This document shows positions 15,923 to 24,682 of a stretch of 57,917 nt of DNA, in pieces (the first letter of the stretch is position 1; each line of letters begins with the position of its first letter). The position numbers were made by a program, and so were the translations under genes. The DNA comes from Paracoccus marinaquae (GTDB lineage: Bacteria > Pseudomonadota > Alphaproteobacteria > Rhodobacterales > Rhodobacteraceae): positions 1-57,917 of the forward strand of contig NZ_JAHKNG010000023.1 in NCBI RefSeq assembly GCF_018860165.1. The letters run 5' to 3'. Under the pieces are notes generated by a model. The model worked only from the letters and a program-made list of their open reading frames with translations, ran no database searches and was not told the origin of the DNA.

Positions 15923-16756
15923 ATGGACGCCAATCCGACATATCAGGGAATCGAACCGGACGCCGAAACCGCGCTGGCGCTGCTGGAATGGCAGGCCGAG
16001 CTGGGCGCGGACGAGGCAATTCTGGATGCACCGCTCGACCGGTTCGAACTGGCCGCGCGGGCGCAACCCGCCACGTCGCCTCTGCCGTTGCAGGTGCAGG
16101 CGCAGGTTCCGGCAGCGCCCGCCGCCGAAGGGGAGGCGGATCCGTCCGCCCTGGTGGCCGAGGCCGAGGCTCTGGCCGCCGCGGCGGACAGCCTCGATGC
16201 GCTGGCCGCCGCGCAGGAAGGCTTTGACGGGATCGAGTTGAAGAAGGGCGCCCGGAATTTCTGCTTTGCCGACGGCAATCCGAAGGCGCGGCTGCTGATC
16301 CTGGGCGAGGCGCCGGGCGACGAGGAGGACCGTCAGGGCCGCCCCTTCGTCGGCCGCGCCGGTCAATTGCTGGACCGGATGTTCGGCGCCATCGGCCTGT
16401 CGCGGGGGGCGGTCGATGCCGAGAAGGCGCTCTATATCATCAACGTGCTGACATGGCGTCCGCCCGGCAATCGCGACCCGGCCGCCGATGAAATCTCCGT
16501 GAGCATGCCCTTTGTGCGCCGCCATATCGAACTGGCCGCGCCCGATCTGATCGTCCTGATGGGCAATATTCCCTGTCAGGCGGCCCTGGGGCGGCGCGGC
16601 ATCCTGCGGCTGCGGGGCCAATGGACACAGGCCTTCGGGCGCCCGGCGCTGCCGATGGCCCATCCCGCCTACCTGCTGCGCAACCCGCCCGCCAAGCGTG
16701 AGGCATGGGCAGACCTCCTGTCGCTGGCCGCCAGGCTGGAAACGCTTTCCGTTTAG
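15923..16756 (+). CDS. Uracil-DNA glycosylase, family 4-like, without Fe-S cysteines
   Basis: About 277 aa. It removes uracil from DNA by family inference. Catalytic motif A is GEAPGDEEDRQGRPFVGRAG and motif B includes MAHPAYLLRNPP, both strong family 4 signatures. The [4Fe-4S] cysteines of classical family 4 enzymes are missing: the position equivalent to the Cys in NVxKCRPPGNR reads NVLTWRPPGNR, and there is no CxxC near the N-terminus. A low-complexity Ala/Glu-rich region fills residues about 40-95. No clear ribosome-binding site precedes ATG 15923, so the start is uncertain. Confidence 0.85.
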   Translation: MDANPTYQGIEPDAETALALLEWQAELGADEAILDAPLDRFELAARAQPATSPLPLQVQAQVPAAPAAEGEADPSALVAEAEALAAAADSLDALAAAQEGFDGIELKKGARNFCFADGNPKARLLILGEAPGDEEDRQGRPFVGRAGQLLDRMFGAIGLSRGAVDAEKALYIINVLTWRPPGNRDPAADEISVSMPFVRRHIELAAPDLIVLMGNIPCQAALGRRGILRLRGQWTQAFGRPALPMAHPAYLLRNPPAKREAWADLLSLAARLETLSV

Positions 16757-16811
16757 CTTTCGTTTCCGCATCATGGGATAATGCTGGGCCGGCACCAGGC
16801 GGAACCTACTC

Positions 16812-18137
16812 ATGCGCTTTCTCTTTCGCAGCCTCAGCGGGCTGTTCATCACCTTCCTGACCTTCGGCCTGCTGTTTCTGGCCGGGTTCCAGCTGTGGCA
16901 GGCGGTAGTCGCGCGCGACGGCGGCGGGCCGGCGCGCGATGCGGCCGAACAGGTCTATACCGCGCGCCTGCTGACGGTGACGCCGCAGGTGGTGCAGCCG
17001 GTGATGCAGGTCTTCGGCAATGTCGAATCGCGCCGCCGGCTGCAGTTGCGGGCCGGGGCGGCGGGCCAGATCGTTCATCTCGATCCGGCCCTGCAGGAGG
17101 GTGGCCGGGTCGAGGCCGGTCAGTTGCTGGTCCGGGTCGATCCGTCCTCGGCCCAGGCGGCGCTGGACAGCCAGCTTGCCGCCCGCGACGATGCCGAGGC
17201 GACGCTGCGCGACGCGCGCCGCAATGTCGAGGTGGCCACCGAGAACCAGACCACGCTCGAACGTCAGGCGGAACTGCGCCGCGCCGCGGTCGAGCGGCAT
17301 CTGGCCCTGCAGCAGCGCGGCCTTGGCATCAGTTCCGAACGCGAGGCGGCCGAACTGGCCGTCTCCGAGGCCGAGCAGGCGGTGGTGTCCGGCCGGGCCG
17401 GGCTGGCGGCTGCCGAAAGCGCGGTGACGGTGGCCGAAAACGCCCTTCGCCGGGCCGAGATCGCGCTGTCCGAGGCCCGCCGCGATCTTGCCGATACCGA
17501 AATCCGGGCCGGATTCGCCGGCCGCGTCACCGCCGTCACTGCCGTCGAGGGCGGGCTGGTCAGCCTGAACGAGCAGCTGGCCGAGATCATCGACCCCGAC
17601 GCGCTGGAGGTGCAGGTGCCGCTGTCGCTGGACCAGTTCTCACGCCTGCTTGCCGATGGCGGCGGGCTTGAAGAGCGGCCGGCGCGGGTGATCCTCGACG
17701 GTTCGGCCGGGCGGCTGACAGCCGAGGCGCAACTGGACCGGGCGGCCGCCTCGGTGGCCGAGGGCAGCGCCGGCCGGATCGTCTATGCCCGCGTTCTGTC
17801 GGGGGGCGCGGCGCTGCGGCCCGGCGATTTCGTCAGCGTCGAGATCGCCGAGCCGCCGCTTGCCAATGCCGCCCAGATCCCGGCGGCGGCGGTCGGATCG
17901 GACGGTGCGGTGCTGGTCGCCGATGCTGCAGGGCGCCTGTCCGCCGTGCCGGTCAGGGTGCTGCGCCGGCAGGGCGACGATGTCATCATCGAGGTGCCCG
18001 CCGCGCTGCGGGACGCGCGCATCGTCGCGGAACGCGCGCCGCAGCTAGGCGCGGGGATCAGGGTGCGCGACGCCGCCGCCCCTGCACCGGCCGAGGATCA
18101 GCAGGCGCAAAGCCATCGGAGGCAGGGCAATGGCTGA
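16812..18137 (+). CDS. RND efflux periplasmic adaptor subunit
   Basis: Membrane-fusion protein (HlyD/AcrA type) of 441 aa. One N-terminal membrane anchor (about residues 8-30, GLFITFLTFGLLFLAGFQLW) is followed by a split lipoyl domain (GAAGQIVHLDPALQEGGRVEA; DTEIRAGFAGRVTAV), a long Ala/Glu/Arg-rich alpha-helical hairpin (residues about 115-235), and beta-barrel and membrane-proximal domains. It would link the inner-membrane pump to an outer-membrane channel; no TolC homologue is in the window. It overlaps the pump gene by 8 bp. Confidence 0.9.
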   Translation: MRFLFRSLSGLFITFLTFGLLFLAGFQLWQAVVARDGGGPARDAAEQVYTARLLTVTPQVVQPVMQVFGNVESRRRLQLRAGAAGQIVHLDPALQEGGRVEAGQLLVRVDPSSAQAALDSQLAARDDAEATLRDARRNVEVATENQTTLERQAELRRAAVERHLALQQRGLGISSEREAAELAVSEAEQAVVSGRAGLAAAESAVTVAENALRRAEIALSEARRDLADTEIRAGFAGRVTAVTAVEGGLVSLNEQLAEIIDPDALEVQVPLSLDQFSRLLADGGGLEERPARVILDGSAGRLTAEAQLDRAAASVAEGSAGRIVYARVLSGGAALRPGDFVSVEIAEPPLANAAQIPAAAVGSDGAVLVADAAGRLSAVPVRVLRRQGDDVIIEVPAALRDARIVAERAPQLGAGIRVRDAAAPAPAEDQQAQSHRRQGNG

Positions 18138-21100
18138 CGGTCGCGGCCTGCTGTCGATTTTCACCCGGCACGCGACGCTGGGAAATCTGGTGATGGCGGT
18201 GATGGTGGTCGGTGGCCTTTACGCCGCCCCGCAACTGCGCGCCCAGTTCTTTCCCGATTCCGTCGCGCATGAGATCGATGTCGAACTGCGTTGGGACGGC
18301 GCCGGTCCAGAGGACATGGACCGGGCCGTCGTCGCCGTTCTGGAACCCGCCCTGATGGGGGTCGAGGGCGTCGATCTGATCAGTTCGCGCTCGGTCCAGG
18401 GCTCGGCCGAGATCGAGATGGAGTTCGAGCCGGGCTGGGACATGTCCCGCGCCATGTCCGATGTCGAGGTCGCCATCGCGGCGGCCGGCGACCTGCCCGA
18501 GGATGCCGAGGATCCCGAAATCGAACGCAGCGCCTGGCGTGACGGAGTGGCCGATGTGGTCATTTCGGGGCCGGTCGGTCTGGATCAGCTGGCGCGCATC
18601 GCCGACGATTTCGTCAACCGGCTTTACGCCGAGGGAATCACCCGTCTCAGCCTGTCCGGCATCGCCGCGCCCGAGGTACTGGTCGAGGTGCGCATGGCCG
18701 ATCTGGTCCGCCATGACGTGACGCTGGAACAGATCGCCGGCGTGGTCGCGGCGGCCGCCACGGTCAGCCCGGCCGGAGATGTCTCATCGGGTGCCGCCCG
18801 TGTGCGCACCGGCAGCGAAACCCGGGACCCGGCCGCGGTGTCCGCGCTGCTGTTGAAGGCCTTGCCCGATGGCACGCAACTGACCGTGGGCGACGTTGCC
18901 GATGTGCGGCAGTCCGGCATGGACCGTAACGTCGCCTATTACGTCGACGGCAAGCCGGCGGTGATGGTGCGGGTCCAGCGCAGCGCCTCGGGCGATGCCA
19001 TCGGCATGCAGCGCAGCGTCGAAGAGGTCGTCGCCCGGATCGAGCCATCGCTGCCTGCGGGCGTCGGCATGGAACTGGTCCGGGCGCGGGCCGAGGTGAT
19101 CGCCGCCCGGCTGGAACTGTTGCTGGACAATGCGGTCGTGGGCCTGGGCCTCGTTCTGGTGCTGCTGTTCCTGTTTCTGAACGCGCGCACGGCGCTGTGG
19201 GTCGCCGCCGGCATCCCCGCCTCGCTGCTGGCCGCCGTCGGGCTGATGTACCTGACCGGCATGACGCTGAACATGATCTCGCTTTTCGCGCTGATCCTGA
19301 CCTTGGGGATCATTGTCGACGATGCGATCGTGGTCGGCGAGCATGCCGATTTCCGCGCCCGCAAGCTGGGGGAACCCGCCGTGATCGCGGCCGAGCGGGC
19401 GGCGGCGCGGATGGCGGCGCCGGTGGTCTCCTCGACGTTGACGACCATTATCGCATTCGCCGGGCTGATGGCGATCGGCGGGCGCTTTGGCGAGACGGTC
19501 CGCGATATTCCGCTGACGGTGATTCTGGTGCTGGCTGCCTCGCTGGTCGAGTGTTTCCTGGTTCTGCCCAGCCATATGTCGCATGCGCTGACCCGGGCGG
19601 CGCGGCGGAACTGGTATGACCGGCCCTCGAAGATCGTCAATCGCGGCCTCGACTGGCTGATCGAGCATCTGCTGCGGCCTGTGACCCGTGTGGTTCTGGT
19701 GCTGCGCTATCCGGTCCTGGCGGCGGCCATCGCCATGCTGGCCTGGTCGGCCACCACGCTGATGACCGGCAAGGTTCCCTGGCGGTTCTTCGACGCCCCC
19801 GAACAGGGCAGCGTGGCCGGGAACTTTGCCATGCTGCCCGGCGCCACGCGCGAGGATACCACCCGCGTCATGGGGATGGTGCAGGCGGCGGTCGAACAGG
19901 TGGCCGCGGAATACGAGGCGGAATACGGCATCAATCCGATCACCCATGCGATGACCATGGTCGGCAGCAATTCCGGCCGCCCGCTGCCCGGCGCCGATAC
20001 CAAGGATGCCGACCTTCTGGGCGCGGTGCAGATGGAACTGATCGACCCGGATTTCCGCCCCTATTCCAGCTTTGATTTCGTGAACGCCCTGCAGGCGGCG
20101 ATGCCCAGCGATCCCCGGTTGGAGACGATCAGTTTCCGCGGCTTCCGGCACGGCCCCGGCGGCGACGCGATCTCGGTGCGCATGACCGGCGCCGAGGCGC
20201 AGCAGCTGAAGGATGCGGCCGAGGCGCTGAAACTGCAGCTGTCGGCCTTCCCCGAGGTATCTGCGCTGGAAGACAGCATGTCCTATGACAAGGATGAACT
20301 GGCCCTGCAACTGACCGCACAGGGCGAGGCCCTGGGCTTCACCACCGAGACGCTGGCGCGCGAGTTGCGCCAGCGGCTGGCCGGCATCGAGGCGGTGACC
20401 TATCCGGTCGGCACCCGCACCGGCGCGATCCGGGTCGAACTGCCCGAGGACGAGCGGCGCGGCGATTTCCTCGATCGGATGATGATGCGCACCTCGTCGG
20501 GGCAATGGGTTCCGCTGGGCGATATCGTCACGGTCGGCACCGATGCGGGCTTTTCCGAGATCCGGCGCGAAAACGGCGAGCGGATGATCACCGTGACCGG
20601 CGACATCTCGGACGACGATCCGGCGCGCGCCGCCGAGATTTCGCGCAGCCTGGAAAGCGCCATCATGCCCGCGATCGCCGCCGAATACGGCATCAGCTTC
20701 GAGACCACCGGGCTGGCCGAGCAGGAGCGTGAATTCCTGAGCGAGGCCCTGCTGGGATTCGCCGTGGCGCTGACCGGCATCTACATGGTGCTGGCCTGGA
20801 TTTTCGCCAGCTGGACCCGGCCGCTGGTGGTCATGTCGGTGATTCCCTTCGGTCTGACCGGCGCGGTCTGGGGGCATCACCTCTGGGATCTGCCGATGTC
20901 GATGTTCTCGATCGTCGGGCTGATCGGCATGTCGGGCATCATCATCAACGATTCGATCGTGCTGATCTCGACCATCGACGAATATGCGACCGATCGCGGC
21001 CTGCGCCCGGCCATCATCGATGCCGTGGCAAACCGTTTCCGGCCGGTGCTGCTGACGACCGCGACGACCGTTCTGGGGCTGGCACCGCTGCTTTACGAAC

Positions 21101-21513
21101 GGTCCTCGCAGGCGCTGTTCCTGAAGCCGACGGTGGTGACGCTGGCCTACGGGCTGGGCTTCGGCATGGTGGTGGTTCTGCTGGTGGTGCCGGCGGTCCT
21201 GGGGGTGGGCGAGGATATCGGTCGCGCAAGACAGGGCTTCCGGCGCGGCATCCGTGCGCCGGCCCTGCGCGGACCGGTGCGGGTGGGTGTGGTGCTGGCC
21301 ACCATCGCCTTCCTCGTGACCCTGGTGCCGGCGACGCTGCTGCCGGCCCTCGGACTGGCGCTGCCGGGCTGGTGGCCGGTGGCGGGATCGGCGCTGTCGG
21401 CGCTTGGCTTCTACGTCCTCGGTCTGCTGATCGCGGTTCTGGTCGCGGCGGGGCTCAGCCTTGCCGGTCGCAGCCCTGCATCTCGACCGCACCATCCGGG
21501 CCGATCAGGGTGA
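18130..21513 (+). CDS. RND efflux transporter permease
   Basis: Proton-driven inner-membrane pump of 1127 aa (AcrB-like proteins are about 1030-1050). It has the duplicated 12-TM layout with two large periplasmic loops. The TM4 proton-relay pair is present in LTLGIIVDDAIVVGEHADF, and the second half has IGMSGIIINDSIVLISTID. The excess length is a C-terminal extension of about 90 residues, including two further hydrophobic stretches (VGVVLATIAFLVTLVPATLL; GFYVLGLLIAVLVAAG), so 14 TM helices are possible. The substrate is unknown. Its last 59 bp overlap the convergent DsbD-like gene. Confidence 0.92.
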   Translation: MADGRGLLSIFTRHATLGNLVMAVMVVGGLYAAPQLRAQFFPDSVAHEIDVELRWDGAGPEDMDRAVVAVLEPALMGVEGVDLISSRSVQGSAEIEMEFEPGWDMSRAMSDVEVAIAAAGDLPEDAEDPEIERSAWRDGVADVVISGPVGLDQLARIADDFVNRLYAEGITRLSLSGIAAPEVLVEVRMADLVRHDVTLEQIAGVVAAAATVSPAGDVSSGAARVRTGSETRDPAAVSALLLKALPDGTQLTVGDVADVRQSGMDRNVAYYVDGKPAVMVRVQRSASGDAIGMQRSVEEVVARIEPSLPAGVGMELVRARAEVIAARLELLLDNAVVGLGLVLVLLFLFLNARTALWVAAGIPASLLAAVGLMYLTGMTLNMISLFALILTLGIIVDDAIVVGEHADFRARKLGEPAVIAAERAAARMAAPVVSSTLTTIIAFAGLMAIGGRFGETVRDIPLTVILVLAASLVECFLVLPSHMSHALTRAARRNWYDRPSKIVNRGLDWLIEHLLRPVTRVVLVLRYPVLAAAIAMLAWSATTLMTGKVPWRFFDAPEQGSVAGNFAMLPGATREDTTRVMGMVQAAVEQVAAEYEAEYGINPITHAMTMVGSNSGRPLPGADTKDADLLGAVQMELIDPDFRPYSSFDFVNALQAAMPSDPRLETISFRGFRHGPGGDAISVRMTGAEAQQLKDAAEALKLQLSAFPEVSALEDSMSYDKDELALQLTAQGEALGFTTETLARELRQRLAGIEAVTYPVGTRTGAIRVELPEDERRGDFLDRMMMRTSSGQWVPLGDIVTVGTDAGFSEIRRENGERMITVTGDISDDDPARAAEISRSLESAIMPAIAAEYGISFETTGLAEQEREFLSEALLGFAVALTGIYMVLAWIFASWTRPLVVMSVIPFGLTGAVWGHHLWDLPMSMFSIVGLIGMSGIIINDSIVLISTIDEYATDRGLRPAIIDAVANRFRPVLLTTATTVLGLAPLLYERSSQALFLKPTVVTLAYGLGFGMVVVLLVVPAVLGVGEDIGRARQGFRRGIRAPALRGPVRVGVVLATIAFLVTLVPATLLPALGLALPGWWPVAGSALSALGFYVLGLLIAVLVAAGLSLAGRSPASRPHHPGRSG

Positions 21514-22231
21514 TGCGGACCGCGCCCGTATCCAGATCGAAGGGCGCGGCGGCGGGGGGGACGAAATCGGCGGTTGCGCGGCTGCCGCCGCTCCGGGCCT
21601 CGAGTTCCGAGGTCGAGACCCAGATCTCGGGCCGGCCGATCACCTCCATCGCCGCGACCTCGGCCCCGGCCTGAGGCAGATCCACGCTGAGCCGCATGCC
21701 GTCCGCGATCTCGGACAGCCGGCAGGCGGGGCGGGCATCCAGCCGTGCCGGAACGTCGGCCAGCGCGGCCTCGATCCGCGGATCGCGCGACGCCGCCGGG
21801 GCCGGTGCCTGAAGGCTGACACGGGCCGGCACGCAGATATTCTCGCACAGGCCGAAATCCACCGCCGCATCCAGAACCAGCGCCTGCGCCGGATCCCTGG
21901 GCCGGGCGGTGAAGGGCAGAAGCAGCGTGTCGTGATAGCCGAGCGTCAGCGCGTCGCCCGACCGGATCGCCTCGGGGGCGGGCCAGTGGAAGGTGACATC
22001 CGCCAAGTTCTGCGAACCGCTCCAGTCGAAGCTGGGCGGCAACCCGCTGTCGCCGGGCTGGCGCCAATAGGTCTTCCAGCCGGGTTCGAGCCGCAGTTCC
22101 AGCGCGGCGACACGGTTGCCCTCGGCATCGGTCCAGCCGGGCAGCAGCCGTGCCGATTGCAGCCCGGGCGACAATGGTTCGGCCGTGGCGGTCAGCGGCA
22201 GGAACAGGGCCAGCAGGACGATGCGTCTCAT
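21455..22231 (-). CDS. Secreted protein with DsbD N-terminal-type domain
   Basis: 258 aa with a signal peptide (MRRIVLLALFLPLTATAEPL). The mature part matches the DsbD N-terminal immunoglobulin-like domain that shuttles reducing equivalents in the periplasm. The Cys pair is in VDFGLCENICVPA, and GWKTYWRQPGDSGLPPSFDW is also typical of such proteins. The transmembrane and thioredoxin domains of DsbD are absent, so it must rely on a separate electron donor or serve as a thiol chaperone. It is convergent with, and overlaps, the RND pump gene and is divergent from yqgE. Confidence 0.8.
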   Translation of the reverse strand: MRRIVLLALFLPLTATAEPLSPGLQSARLLPGWTDAEGNRVAALELRLEPGWKTYWRQPGDSGLPPSFDWSGSQNLADVTFHWPAPEAIRSGDALTLGYHDTLLLPFTARPRDPAQALVLDAAVDFGLCENICVPARVSLQAPAPAASRDPRIEAALADVPARLDARPACRLSEIADGMRLSVDLPQAGAEVAAMEVIGRPEIWVSTSELEARSGGSRATADFVPPAAAPFDLDTGAVRITLIGPDGAVEMQGCDRQG

Positions 22232-22288
22232 GTTTCAGAATTTAGTCGCTTGCATGGCGCCAGAGAAGTCACAAACGCGCGGGGGCCT

Positions 22289-22319
22289 TGCAAGATCGGC
22301 CACGAGGGCCGATCTTGCA
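22289..22319 (+). promoter_or_regulatory. 13-bp perfect inverted repeat in the yqgE leader
   Basis: TGCAAGATCGGCC (22289-22301) and GGCCGATCTTGCA (22307-22319) flank a 5-nt loop ACGAG. It lies 4 nt before the AAAGGAGG ribosome-binding site of yqgE and between two divergent genes, so it is not a terminator of either. It could be an operator or a 5'-UTR hairpin controlling ribosome access. Confidence 0.6.
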
Positions 22320-22334
22320 TCGAAAGGAGGCCCG

Positions 22335-22928
22335 ATGAGCAGAAGCCCCGACAGCACGGATGACGGCCGGAACCTGACCGGCAAGATCCTGATCGCCATG
22401 CCGGGCATGAGCGACCCGCGTTTCCGGCGCTCGGTCGTGCTGGTCTGCGCCCATTCCGAGGATGGCGCCATGGGGCTGATCGTGAACCGGCCCCTGCCCG
22501 AGATCGATTTCGGCGATCTGATGGAACAGCTGGGCATCGAGGCCGATGACAGCGCCCGCCGGATCGAGGTCCGCTTTGGCGGCCCGGTCGAGCCCGGGCG
22601 CGGTTTCGTGCTGCACAGCGTGCCCGAACATGGCGAGGACCCCGAGGGCCGGCTGCGGATCGGCCGGGCGCTGGCGATGACCACCACGCGCGACATCCTC
22701 GAGGATCTTGCCCATGGCGAGGGGCCCGAGACCGCGGTCCTGACGCTGGGCTATGCGGGCTGGGGGCCGGGCCAGCTTGAGGACGAGATGCTGAAGAATG
22801 GCTGGCTGACGGGCGAAGGCGCCGAGGAACTGATCTTCGGCGAGGATCACGACGCGAAATGGCCGTTGGCGCTGAAGGCCCAGGGAATCGACCCGTCGCT
22901 TCTGTCGGGCGCGGCGGGCCGCGCCTGA
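22335..22928 (+). CDS. yqgE: YqgE/AlgH family protein
   Basis: 197-aa member of UPF0301. Conserved stretches are LTGKILIAMPGMSDPRFRRS, GAMGLIVNRPLPEI, FGGPVEPGRGFVLHS and LGYAGWGPGQLEDEM. The biochemical role is not settled for the family; Pseudomonas AlgH was named for an effect on alginate gene expression. ATG 22335 follows a near-consensus AAAGGAGG. It is divergent from the DsbD-like gene. Confidence 0.92.
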   Translation: MSRSPDSTDDGRNLTGKILIAMPGMSDPRFRRSVVLVCAHSEDGAMGLIVNRPLPEIDFGDLMEQLGIEADDSARRIEVRFGGPVEPGRGFVLHSVPEHGEDPEGRLRIGRALAMTTTRDILEDLAHGEGPETAVLTLGYAGWGPGQLEDEMLKNGWLTGEGAEELIFGEDHDAKWPLALKAQGIDPSLLSGAAGRA

Positions 22929-22969
22929 TCCTGCCGGGTCGAGGCCGGCGGCCCCCGGGGATGTGTCAG

Positions 22970-23014
22970 GGGGCTCTGCCCCCGTCGCTGGCGCGACTCC
23001 CCCGAGGTATTTGG
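22970..23014 (-). repeat. Extragenic double-hairpin element, copy B
   Basis: On the minus strand it reads CCAAATACCTCGGGGGA, then a stem GTCGC/GCGAC and a stem GGGGC/GCCCC. It is homologous to copy A (4496-4543). The fourth base pair of the first stem has switched from C:G to G:C, and the loop grows from 3 to 4 nt. It lies between yqgE and the convergent map gene, with the same polarity relative to the upstream gene's 3' end as copy A. Confidence 0.7.
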
Positions 23015-23036
23015 AAAGAGCGCGAGGGGGAGGCGG

Positions 23037-23837
23037 TCAGTCGAGGGTCGGGAAGAACCTGTCGGAGGGGGTGAAGATCTCGAAGCCGCTGGCGGTGACG
23101 CCGATCGAGTGTTCGAACTGGGCCGAGAGCGACTTGTCGCGGGTCACCGCCGTCCAGTCATCGGCCAGCACCTTGGTTTCGGGCCGGCCGAGATTGATCA
23201 TCGGCTCGATGGTGAAGAACATGCCTTCCTCCAGCACCGGGCCCTTGCCGGAGCGGCCGAAATGCAGGACGTTGGGGGGCGCGTGGAAGACCCGGCCGAG
23301 ACCGTGGCCGCAGAAGTCGCGCACCACCGACATGCGATGGCCTTCGGCATAGTCCTGGATGGCGTGGCCGATATCGCCGAAGGTGGCGCCGGGCCGGACG
23401 GCCTCGATCCCCTTCATCAGCGAATCATGGGTGACCTGGATCAGCCGCTGCGCCTTGATCGAGGGCCTGCCGGCCACATACATGCGGCTGGTATCGCCAT
23501 ACCAGCCATCGACGATGACGGTGACGTCGATGTTCAGGATATCGCCGTCGCGCAGCAGCTTGTCGCCGGGGATGCCGTGACAGACGACATGGTTGACGCT
23601 GATGCAGCTGGCATGCTGATAGCCGCGATAGCCGATCGTGGCCGAGGTCGCGCCGGCCTCTTCGATGCGGCTGCGGATGAAGTCGTCCAGCGCGCCGGTG
23701 GTCGTGCCGGGTTCGACCATCGGGCCGACCTGGTCGAGGATCTGCGACGCCAGCGCCCCGGCCTTGCGCATCCCGGCGAAATCCTCGGGGATGTGAATGC
23801 GGATGCCTTCGCGGGTGATACGGCTTTCTTCGTCCAT
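23037..23837 (-). CDS. map: Methionine aminopeptidase, type I
   Basis: Removes the initiator methionine from new proteins. 266 aa. The metal ligands are in IDVTVIVDGWYGDTSRMY (two Asp), CGHGLGR (His), FTIEPM (Glu) and FEHSIGV (Glu). The substrate-positioning HGIPGDKLL and YRGYQHASCISVNH segments are also present. ATG 23837 is chosen because AAAGGA lies 6 nt upstream; an in-frame ATG five codons earlier would overlap it. It is divergent from the CinA-like gene. Confidence 0.95.
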   Translation of the reverse strand: MDEESRITREGIRIHIPEDFAGMRKAGALASQILDQVGPMVEPGTTTGALDDFIRSRIEEAGATSATIGYRGYQHASCISVNHVVCHGIPGDKLLRDGDILNIDVTVIVDGWYGDTSRMYVAGRPSIKAQRLIQVTHDSLMKGIEAVRPGATFGDIGHAIQDYAEGHRMSVVRDFCGHGLGRVFHAPPNVLHFGRSGKGPVLEEGMFFTIEPMINLGRPETKVLADDWTAVTRDKSLSAQFEHSIGVTASGFEIFTPSDRFFPTLD

Positions 23838-23941
23838 CGCACGTCCTTTCATCTGACCGCATAGATAGACCCGTCGCGGCCCTTGTTCCAGTGCCGTGGG
23901 GCGGCATAGAAGGAAACCATGTCAGAGAGGGGGCAGGGGCC

Positions 23942-24682
23942 ATGCAGTCGGACAATCCCACCGCGGCGATTCTGGTGATCGGGGACGAGATCCTGTCGGG
24001 CCGCACGCGCGAGGGCAATGCCCATCATCTGGCGCAGGTGCTGTCGGCCACCGGGTTCGATCTGCGCGAGATCCGGGTGGTGGCGGATGACGAGGACCAG
24101 ATCGTGGCCGCGGTCCGGGCGCTGGACAGCAGTCTTGGCGGGGCCTTCGATCTGCTGTTCACCAGCGGCGGCATCGGGCCGACGCATGACGATATCACCG
24201 CCGATGCGGTTGCCGCCGCGCATGGCACGGTGGCCGAGGTCGATCCCGAGGCGCGCGCGATCCTGCAGGCGCGGTGTGATCGGATGGGAACCGAACTGAC
24301 GCCAAATCGGCTGCGCATGGCGCGTATCCCGGTCGGGGCGCGGCTGATCGACAATGCGGTCTCTGCGGCCCCCGGCTTTTCCATCGGCAATACGCATGTG
24401 ATGGCCGGTGTTCCCGAGGTGTTTCGCGGCATGGTCGACTGGCTGATCCCGCGTCTGGCCGCCGGGCGACCGGTGCAGTCGCAGACCGTCGAGGTGCGGC
24501 GCGGCGAAAGCGAGGTAGCTGAGGAACTGAAGGCCGTCGCCGCCGAATTTCCGGACCTGTCGCTGGGCTCCTATCCCTATCACGACGAGCGCGGCTGGGG
24601 CACCAACCTGGTCGTGCGGGGGCTGGATGCGGCGCGGGTCGGCGTCGCCATGGACGCGTTGAAGCGCAGGCTGTCGCTGTGA
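23942..24682 (+). CDS. CinA N-terminal-type (molybdopterin-binding fold) protein
   Basis: 246 aa with a MoaB/MogA-like fold: AAILVIGDEILSGRTREGNA at the N-terminus and the ligand-binding loop FTSGGIGPTHDDITADAVA near residue 80. It matches the N-terminal COG1058 part of CinA. The C-terminal NMN-deamidase domain of full-length CinA is absent, as in many alphaproteobacterial homologues. It is annotated in databases as competence/damage-inducible protein A or molybdopterin-binding protein; its role is not firmly known. ATG 23942 follows GAGGGGGCAGGGG. The stop overlaps the next start (TGATG). Confidence 0.87.
   Translation: MQSDNPTAAILVIGDEILSGRTREGNAHHLAQVLSATGFDLREIRVVADDEDQIVAAVRALDSSLGGAFDLLFTSGGIGPTHDDITADAVAAAHGTVAEVDPEARAILQARCDRMGTELTPNRLRMARIPVGARLIDNAVSAAPGFSIGNTHVMAGVPEVFRGMVDWLIPRLAAGRPVQSQTVEVRRGESEVAEELKAVAAEFPDLSLGSYPYHDERGWGTNLVVRGLDAARVGVAMDALKRRLSL

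Noticed and set aside
18784..21495. 903-codon open frame on the minus strand opposite the RND pump
   Set aside because: It lies entirely within the pump gene, is composed of Arg/Gln/His/Gly-rich sequence and matches no family.
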